Positions 6,356 to 10,187 of a stretch of DNA of 10,187 nt are shown one piece after another. Source of the DNA: Candidatus Heimdallarchaeota archaeon (GTDB taxonomy: Archaea; Asgardarchaeota; Heimdallarchaeia; Heimdallarchaeales; Heimdallarchaeaceae); contig JAGLTP010000131.1 of NCBI GenBank assembly GCA_023135215.1, positions 1 through 10,187 of the forward strand. The letters are read 5' to 3'. Each line of letters starts with the position of its first letter. Position 1 is the stretch's first letter. The notes beneath the pieces were generated by a model that was not told the origin of the DNA, did not search any database, and saw only the letters and a program-made list of their open reading frames with translations. Position numbers and translations under genes: made by a program.

Positions 6356-7066
6356 TCAAGCTTTTTTAAATAGAGATTTAAAATATAACCAAATAACTTT
6401 GCTATTAATTTTTGATTCTCCATAACCACGTATTCCAAAGACATAATCCACGTGACTTATTTTCAATTTAGAAGGATATATTTTCAAGAAATCAAAAAGG
6501 ACTTTATATCCCTCTAATGTGAATTCATCTTCTTTCTCCTCCAGTAGTTTCTGCCATAACTCTGTTTTTGAAGCGAAAAAACCAGACAATACATCTTTTA
6601 CTCTATTTTTTCTTCTAATAAATAAAGAAGTCTTACCTGCTAAAGATGCGATAATAGACATCAATCTTCTATGAAGAGGCCATTTTCCTAATACTTTGAT
6701 TCTTCTACCCCCCACAAGGTCATTCTCCTTCTTCAAAACAGCATAAAAGTTTACTATCTTGTCAGGAGGGTGTTGAAGATCACCATCCATTACTAGAAAC
6801 ATTGGTGTTTTACAGTTTTTTATTGCATCTAATACACTGATAGTTAAACCATGGATTATTTTCTTTTTTCTATCTAAAAATAGTACATCAATACTTCCTT
6901 CAAAAGATTCGACAAGTTCTTTTGTTTTGTCTGTTGATCCATCATCTGCAATAATTACTTTAGTTTTAGGAACGCATTCATCGATTTTTTGAAGGATAAT
7001 AGGTATAGATTCTTCTTCGTTTAATGTAGGAATGATAACAGTCAAATCAGTATAAATTTTCTCCAT
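6356..7066 (-). CDS. Family 2 glycosyltransferase, dolichol/polyprenyl-phosphate mannosyltransferase-like (Dpm1-like)
   Basis: This enzyme probably transfers a sugar, likely mannose from GDP-mannose, to a polyprenyl phosphate carrier at the cytoplasmic face of the membrane, feeding archaeal protein glycosylation or glycolipid synthesis. From ATG 7066 it has 236 residues. Visible motifs are LTVIIPTLNEEES (8-20), VIIADDGSTDKT (37-48), VMDGDLQHPPD (92-102) with the metal-binding DGD, GGRR (119-122), DVLSGFFASKTEL (158-170), and a Dpm1-like end VFGIRGYGESKI (209-220). There is no membrane helix, as in the catalytic Dpm1 type. A longer frame reaches TTG at 7150, but a TATA-like TTAAATATTTAAT lies at 7095-7107 inside that extension and the family domain begins just after ATG 7066, so the shorter start is preferred. 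The acceptor and sugar are inferred from motifs only. The gene is divergent from the GTPase gene. Confidence 0.88.
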   Translation of the reverse strand: MEKIYTDLTVIIPTLNEEESIPIILQKIDECVPKTKVIIADDGSTDKTKELVESFEGSIDVLFLDRKKKIIHGLTISVLDAIKNCKTPMFLVMDGDLQHPPDKIVNFYAVLKKENDLVGGRRIKVLGKWPLHRRLMSIIASLAGKTSLFIRRKNRVKDVLSGFFASKTELWQKLLEEKEDEFTLEGYKVLFDFLKIYPSKLKISHVDYVFGIRGYGESKINSKVIWLYFKSLFKKA

Positions 7067-7094
7067 TTCTCTCAAATCTGTGAGTGCTCTCTCT

Positions 7095-7107
7095 ATTAAA
7101 TATTTAA
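7095..7107 (-). promoter_or_regulatory. TATA box of the Dpm1-like gene
   Basis: The minus strand reads TTAAATATTTAAT, 28 bases before ATG 7066. Initiation would fall a few bases before the ATG, giving a very short leader. This argues against the upstream TTG start. Confidence 0.45.
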
Positions 7108-7164
7108 GAAATGTAATATCAATCTTTTCATGCAAAGAACTAACTGACAAAATTCTTTTTGATG

Positions 7165-7176
7165 AAATATTTTTAA
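7165..7176 (+). promoter_or_regulatory. TATA box of the Rab-like GTPase gene
   Basis: AAATATTTTTAA lies 33 bases before ATG 7210 and 66 before ATG 7243. Predicted initiation near 7195-7200 allows either start. Confidence 0.45.
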
Positions 7177-7242
7177 GATTTGGGTTACATGTAAGAGAAA
7201 AATATCACAATGCTCAAATATCCTATAGGTAATATCCTCTTA

Positions 7243-7776
7243 ATGAGCTTAACGCCTAATGTAACTTACATTATTAAAATCCTTAACATTGGAGATTATA
7301 GTGTAGGAAAAACAAGTTTAGCATTAAGATACACTCAAAATCGATTTTCTTCTTCCTATTTACCTACTCTTGGGGTTGACTTCCACTCTAAAAACATCCA
7401 ATTTGACGAAGATACTACTCTAAGAGTTGTATTGTTTGATACAGTAGGACAAGAAAAACTAGTTAGTTTAAGAAGACGATACTATACTGGTGCTCATGGT
7501 GCAGTAATAGTTTTCGATGTTACAAGAAAAGAAACCTATGAACACCTTAATAATTGGATTGATGAAGTTAGAGAAAGGTGCCCTGATATACCCATAATCA
7601 TAGTAGGAAATAAAACTGATCTTGAAGAAGAAAGATTGGTTTCTTTTGATGAAGCAAGTAAAGAATGGGGTGCAAAAGGTTTTACCGTTTTAGAATCTTC
7701 AGCTAAATTTGGAGAAGGAGTTGAAGATATCTACTCAATAATTGCTAAGAAAGTGATGGAAAACAGAGAGCTTTAA
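7243..7776 (+). CDS. Rab-like small GTPase (Ras superfamily)
   Basis: This is a GTP-dependent molecular switch. From ATG 7243 it has 177 residues with all five G-motifs: G1 GDYSVGKT (17-24), G2 Thr42 in LPTLGVDF, G3 DTVGQE (66-71) keeping the catalytic Gln70, G4 NKTD (123-126), and G5 SSAK (152-155). Rab-type features are GVDF after switch I and RRRYYTGAHG (77-86) after switch II. Asgard genomes carry many such GTPases, and partners cannot be named from sequence. There is no C-terminal cysteine motif, so it is not prenylated like eukaryotic Rabs, and there is no membrane helix. An in-frame ATG at 7210 would add 11 residues (MLKYPIGNILL). The shorter start is preferred because it leaves the usual short N-terminus before the first strand, but the choice is uncertain. 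The stop interlocks with that of the convergent gelsolin gene. Confidence 0.95.
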   Translation: MSLTPNVTYIIKILNIGDYSVGKTSLALRYTQNRFSSSYLPTLGVDFHSKNIQFDEDTTLRVVLFDTVGQEKLVSLRRRYYTGAHGAVIVFDVTRKETYEHLNNWIDEVRERCPDIPIIIVGNKTDLEEERLVSFDEASKEWGAKGFTVLESSAKFGEGVEDIYSIIAKKVMENREL

Positions 7777-8540
7777 AATTCTCTCCATAATTCAATTGCA
7801 ATAATTTTACCATTTTCTAAAAATAATCTGGGAGTATAATCATCTGCTACAAATGATCCATCTGGAAGAGATACTTTAGATTCAGTATCTGGCTTTTCGA
7901 GATTTTCTGGAGCAACAAAAAGAGTATCCCCAATTATAACATAATCTCTAATACTATCACTCATTGGTTGCAATATTTCAAGCTGTTTTATGACATGCTC
8001 TACATCAACAATTTGAGTTTCAACAGCTGTACTACTGTATCGTCGAGTTGTATCCTTTTTACGATCGGTTTTTGGTTTAGTTGCAGTTTTTGTTGTAGTT
8101 GTTTTGGTTTTTGGTTTTGGTTTTGGTTTTGGTTTTGGTTTAGCTGCTGTCTTTGTTGCAGGCTTAGGTTTAGGTTTGGTTTCAGTTTTAGCTTTTTCTT
8201 CTTTCTTGACTTCTGGAGTAGGTTCTGATTTCTTAACAGGAGCTGGTTGTTTGGTAGGTTTTTTAGCGATATTACAGGCTTCATCAACAGCTTCCAAAAA
8301 TTCATTATTTGTGTCAGCTTCTTCTAAATTCATGATTTTATATCCTAGTTCCATCCTAATTCGCGCAGTTTCTCTAGCACATGCGAATTTTGATTGCGGA
8401 GCTGCTTGATTTCCTACCCATGTATAGATTCTCTTCTGTTCATGAGAGATAACAAGCAAAACATTGTCTGAAGAAAGAGCAACTTCTTTATTCTCACATT
8501 CAGTCATTTCTCCAGTAGACTGGATAATATAAAGACTCAT
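7773..8540 (-). CDS. Gelsolin-domain protein with Lys-Pro linker and C-terminal domain of unknown function
   Basis: From ATG 8540 the protein has 255 residues. Residues 1-92 match a single gelsolin-like domain: a strand VLLVISHEQKRIYTWVG (27-43) ending in the typical W-x-G turn, a long helix starting APQSKFACARETAR (47-60), and the closing AD-x-x-x-EFLEAV (75-85). A low-complexity Lys/Pro/Thr linker follows (about 93-168), with KPKPKPKPKPK at its centre. The last 85 residues (about 171-255) form a predicted beta-rich domain (DYVIIGDTLFVAPE, SLPDGSF, IIAIELW) that I cannot assign. Gelsolin domains bind actin and often calcium, and Asgard gelsolins acting on actin are established. This one may regulate an Asgard actin, which is not in the window. 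The longer frame to ATG 8588 contains the TATA box, so it is rejected; the mRNA is probably leaderless. Gelsolin identity is fairly secure, actin binding is inference. Confidence 0.83.
   Translation of the reverse strand: MSLYIIQSTGEMTECENKEVALSSDNVLLVISHEQKRIYTWVGNQAAPQSKFACARETARIRMELGYKIMNLEEADTNNEFLEAVDEACNIAKKPTKQPAPVKKSEPTPEVKKEEKAKTETKPKPKPATKTAAKPKPKPKPKPKTKTTTTKTATKPKTDRKKDTTRRYSSTAVETQIVDVEHVIKQLEILQPMSDSIRDYVIIGDTLFVAPENLEKPDTESKVSLPDGSFVADDYTPRLFLENGKIIAIELWREF
8113..8141 (-). repeat. Hexanucleotide tandem repeat coding Lys-Pro repeats
   Basis: The plus strand shows GGTTTT repeated four times plus GGTTT, flanked on the left by imperfect copies from 8102. On the coding minus strand it is AAA-CCA repeated, giving alternating Lys-Pro in the linker of the gelsolin-domain protein. 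Repeat number may vary between strains through replication slippage, lengthening the linker without breaking the frame. Confidence 0.85.
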
Positions 8541-8563
8541 ACAAGTGGAATTATTAATAATCA

Positions 8564-8571
8564 TTTTTATA
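8564..8571 (-). promoter_or_regulatory. TATA box of the gelsolin-domain gene
   Basis: The minus strand reads TATAAAAA, centred about 27 bases before ATG 8540. Initiation should fall at or next to the ATG, implying a leaderless mRNA. Confidence 0.6.
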
Positions 8572-8744
8572 CTTGGCGATAGTCTCATCTTTTAAGTACT
8601 GTATTCTGTCCTATCTCTACGTTTTAAGGGCTATCTCAATAAAAACGAAGATGTAGACTGATGACAATTATAAATATAAAAACACTTTTTGTTTATATAG
8701 AAATTTTAATTAAAATCGATTTGCATCTAGAAAAAGTTTCTAAT

Positions 8745-8774
8745 ATTTGCTCGTTAAACTTTTTACAAGCAAAT
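8745..8774. repeat. Imperfect inverted repeat upstream of the T2SF operon
   Basis: Arms ATTTGCTCGT (8745-8754) and ACAAGCAAAT (8765-8774) pair at 9 of 10 positions around a 10-base AT-rich centre. It ends one base before the TATA-like box, where an activator or BRE-proximal factor could bind. Confidence 0.5.
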
Positions 8775-8775
8775 G

Positions 8776-8783
8776 TTAAATAG
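8776..8783 (+). promoter_or_regulatory. Candidate TATA box of the T2SF operon
   Basis: TTAAATAG lies 60-67 bases before the ATG. Predicted initiation near 8805 falls inside the second inverted repeat and would leave a leader of about 38 bases carrying the Shine-Dalgarno site. Stronger TATA-like tracts further upstream are alternatives. Confidence 0.4.
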
Positions 8784-8785
8784 TC

Positions 8786-8810
8786 ATTCTACAATATACT
8801 TTTGTAGAAT
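8786..8810. repeat. Perfect inverted repeat (operator-like) at the predicted start of transcription
   Basis: Arms ATTCTACAA (8786-8794) and TTGTAGAAT (8802-8810) are exact reverse complements around a 7-base spacer, making a 25-base dyad. It lies directly downstream of the TATA-like box, the usual place for an archaeal repressor operator. It could also form a 5' leader hairpin if transcription starts further upstream. Confidence 0.6.
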
Positions 8811-8830
8811 AGATTCAAAGACATAAACTC

Positions 8831-8834
8831 GAGG
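8831..8834 (+). promoter_or_regulatory. Shine-Dalgarno site of the first T2SF gene
   Basis: GAGG followed by AAATTACA places the motif 8 bases before ATG 8843, an ideal distance. Confidence 0.65.
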
Positions 8835-8842
8835 AAATTACA

Positions 8843-9706
8843 ATGAGCTCAAAAATAGTGGAATCTTTTGCTTATTCATTCATAGGCAGAATTGTTGAAC
8901 CTTATTTAGCCGAATTTGAAGGCTTAAAAACTACACTCAGAAAGGCTGGAGTTGATCAAAGTTTAAGAATGTATCTTAGTGTAAGGATTTTTTGGGCAGT
9001 TATTCTTGCTATTGTATCTTTAATCCTCTTGATAACTGTTAGAATAATTGTTCCTACATTTTCCTGGGTTTTAGTATTCTTACTTCCAGTAATGGTTTTT
9101 ATAGGTATGTTCGTTTATACATGGATATATCCTAGCTATTTGATTGGTGATCGAAAAAGAAAGCTAGAAGCTGCTTTACCAACAGCTTCAAGTTATATGA
9201 CAGCAATGTCTTCAGCTGGAGTCACACCAGATAGGATATTCTTAGCGTTAACAAAAGAATCAATAGGAAAAGCTATCGTGAAAGATGCTAAAAAAATATC
9301 AAGAGACATTCAAGTCTTTGGATATGACATAGTACATGCTTTAAGTGAAGCGTCGTTAAGATCTCCATCTCCCAAATATTCAAGTTTTCTAGAAGGAATA
9401 ATTGGAACTTTTACATCTGGAGGAGAATTACAAAGATATCTTGAAGTTTCAACAGAAACTCTCATGAATGATAAAGTACAGACTGAAAGGAACTTTATAG
9501 AATCGTTAGGTTTAATGGCGGAATTATTCATGGTCTTGGGAGTAGTTGCCCCAATATTCTTCATAGTTATATTAGCAATGATGTCAATGTTAGGTGGATC
9601 AGAGGGAAATTCGACTGTTTTAATGGCCGTATTGGTATATGTCATAATTCCTGTTTCCGAAATGGCAATAATTGTGATGATTGATGCACAACAACCAGAA
9701 ATGTAG
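8843..9706 (+). CDS. FlaJ/TadC-like T2SF (GspF-domain) membrane protein
   Basis: This 287-residue protein is a polytopic platform protein of the type II secretion/type IV pilus/archaellum superfamily. Such proteins sit in the cytoplasmic membrane and couple a secretion ATPase to assembly of a pilin-like filament. It has two hydrophobic helices (about 47-67 and 73-95), a cytoplasmic helical T2SF domain (about 100-222) and two more helices (about 225-250 and 257-282). The cytoplasmic part has the archaeal FlaJ/TadC pattern: YPSYLIGDRKRKLEAALPT (96-114), SSAGVTPDRIF (123-133), FGYDIVHAL (159-167), and SFLEGIIGTFTSGGELQRYL (181-200). It has a single T2SF domain, about half a classical FlaJ, and is followed after 8 bases by a second T2SF gene. 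No ATPase or pilin gene is in the window. A pilus role is likely, archaellum less so. Confidence 0.88.
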   Translation: MSSKIVESFAYSFIGRIVEPYLAEFEGLKTTLRKAGVDQSLRMYLSVRIFWAVILAIVSLILLITVRIIVPTFSWVLVFLLPVMVFIGMFVYTWIYPSYLIGDRKRKLEAALPTASSYMTAMSSAGVTPDRIFLALTKESIGKAIVKDAKKISRDIQVFGYDIVHALSEASLRSPSPKYSSFLEGIIGTFTSGGELQRYLEVSTETLMNDKVQTERNFIESLGLMAELFMVLGVVAPIFFIVILAMMSMLGGSEGNSTVLMAVLVYVIIPVSEMAIIVMIDAQQPEM

Positions 9707-9710
9707 GTGA
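9706..9710 (+). promoter_or_regulatory. Shine-Dalgarno site of the second T2SF gene
   Basis: GGTGA begins on the last base of the previous stop codon and lies 4 bases before ATG 9715. It fixes this start and shows tight coupling of the two genes. Confidence 0.65.
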
Positions 9711-9714
9711 AAAA

Positions 9715-10187
9715 ATGGCAATAAGTGATGAAGTAGAAGTAAAAACAAGGGAGATTCAAATAACTCAAGATACTATATATTGGATAATAGCTGGAGTATC
9801 TGCAGTTCTTTTAGTTACCTTGGGTATAATAGATTTAGTAAGTACAGAAGTAGATCCGATTACAGGAGAAACAATAAGTGATTTCATTACAATTCTGGAC
9901 ATCAATGATTTTGTGATATTAGCAATCATTGTTATGGTAGGTATTCCAACTTTTCTTATAATCTATAGAGAAGAGAGGAGACAATCAAGAATAGATGAAA
10001 ACCTACCTTATCTTTTAAGAGAAATTAGTAACGCTCAAAGAACAGGTATGAGTCTTCCAAGAGCAATCCAAGAATCTGCAAAGAGACACTATGGTCCATT
10101 AACTCCTGAACTTCGAAAAATGTCAAGTAAAATATCTTGGGGTATTCCATTCAGTCAAGCAATGGAAGATTTTCAAGAATCAATAAA
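9715..10187 (+). CDS. Second T2SF (GspF/TadB-like) membrane protein, partial (3' end beyond right edge)
   Basis: The frame is open from ATG 9715 to the right edge, giving 157 complete residues. A short polar N-terminus is followed by two predicted membrane helices (about 21-41, IYWIIAGVSAVLLVTLGIID, and 64-84, NDFVILAIIVMVGIPTFLIIY). The beginning of a cytoplasmic T2SF domain follows: RIDENLPYLLREISNAQRTGMSL (92-114), RAIQESAKRHYGPLTPEL (116-133), KISWGIPFSQAM (139-150). These match the region before the central hairpin of FlaJ/TadB-type proteins: lp-x-x-lr-x-i, a short Gly turn, then a-x-yGpl-x-x-el. It is clearly homologous to its upstream neighbour in layout. The pair probably forms a heteromeric membrane platform like bacterial TadB-TadC. 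The remaining T2SF domain and C-terminal helices should lie just outside the window. Confidence 0.85.
   Translation, partial: MAISDEVEVKTREIQITQDTIYWIIAGVSAVLLVTLGIIDLVSTEVDPITGETISDFITILDINDFVILAIIVMVGIPTFLIIYREERRQSRIDENLPYLLREISNAQRTGMSLPRAIQESAKRHYGPLTPELRKMSSKISWGIPFSQAMEDFQESI

Larger units (their letters stand above)
8589..8842. other. Divergent intergenic regulatory region with two inverted repeats
   Basis: No gene is visible here. The stretch is strongly AT-rich, with several TATA-like tracts (8666-8683 and 8691-8700), two inverted repeats (8745-8774 and 8786-8810), a TATA-like box at 8776-8783 and a Shine-Dalgarno site near the right end. It separates the gelsolin gene from the T2SF operon. 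Confidence 0.6.

Noticed and set aside
7067..7150. TTG-started 28-residue extension of the glycosyltransferase
   Set aside because: It contains a TATA-like box and lies before the normal beginning of the family domain.
8102..8141. TTTTGG repeats resembling a telomere-like or CRISPR-like array
   Set aside because: The repeat is short, has no spacers and is in frame with Lys-Pro codons of the gelsolin-domain protein.
8104..8409. Plus-strand frame with Phe-Gly repeats opposite the gelsolin gene
   Set aside because: It is the antisense of the Lys-Pro linker; its composition is an artefact of the repeat and the minus-strand gene has clear domains.
9310..9768. Minus-strand 152-codon frame across the T2SF genes
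   Set aside because: It is antisense to a well-supported membrane protein, crosses the gene junction and has no recognisable motif.
1..10187. tRNA, rRNA, insertion sequence, prophage or CRISPR features
   Set aside because: No cloverleaf, conserved rRNA segment, transposase, integrase or repeat-spacer array was visible on either strand by eye.

Overview
The window is AT-rich archaeal DNA, and its gene content points to an Asgard archaeon (Promethearchaeota). Archaeal marks are a RadA recombinase, an archaeal-type glutamyl-tRNA synthetase, an archaeal dUTPase, FlaJ/TadC-type membrane proteins and TATA boxes placed for archaeal transcription. Eukaryote-like genes appear beside them: a membrane-anchored RING-type zinc-finger protein, a Rab-like small GTPase and a gelsolin-domain protein. 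That combination is characteristic of Asgard genomes. The lineage within Asgard cannot be fixed from this sequence; the low G+C content (about one third by eye) would fit Heimdall-, Hod- or Loki-type genomes.

Layout, left to right. Bases 1-5475 carry genes on the minus strand only. Read in transcription order they are: a four-cysteine hypothetical protein (5475-5143), glutamyl-tRNA synthetase (start placed at 5047), the RING protein overlapping it by 8 bases, a dUTPase, then after a 97-base gap with its own TATA box radA, and last a long coiled-coil protein that runs off the left edge. From 5643 the strands alternate: a TrpF-like barrel protein (+), a Dpm1-like family 2 glycosyltransferase (-), a Rab-like GTPase (+), and a gelsolin-domain protein (-) whose stop codon interlocks with that of the GTPase. 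A roughly 300-base regulatory gap with two inverted repeats follows. Last comes a (+) operon of two adjacent FlaJ/TadC-like (T2SF) membrane proteins, the second cut by the right edge.

How the genes relate. The left half is mostly information processing and nucleotide hygiene: tRNA charging, removal of dUTP, and homologous recombination. The RING protein is embedded in it and translationally coupled to gltX. The right half is mostly cell-surface and cytoskeleton-like: lipid-linked mannose transfer, a small GTPase, an actin-regulator-like gelsolin domain, and a pilus/secretion-type membrane platform. No recognised phage, insertion sequence, CRISPR array, rRNA or tRNA gene was seen.

Several proteins look normal in fold but depart from family signatures at active-site positions. 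The glutamyl-tRNA synthetase has a degenerate KMSKS-type loop. The TrpF-like protein lacks the catalytic Cys and apparently the catalytic Asp. The dUTPase/dCTP-deaminase family member lacks the deaminase Glu, which decides its function. Translation signals are mixed: three plus-strand genes have clear Shine-Dalgarno motifs, while the gelsolin gene looks leaderless.
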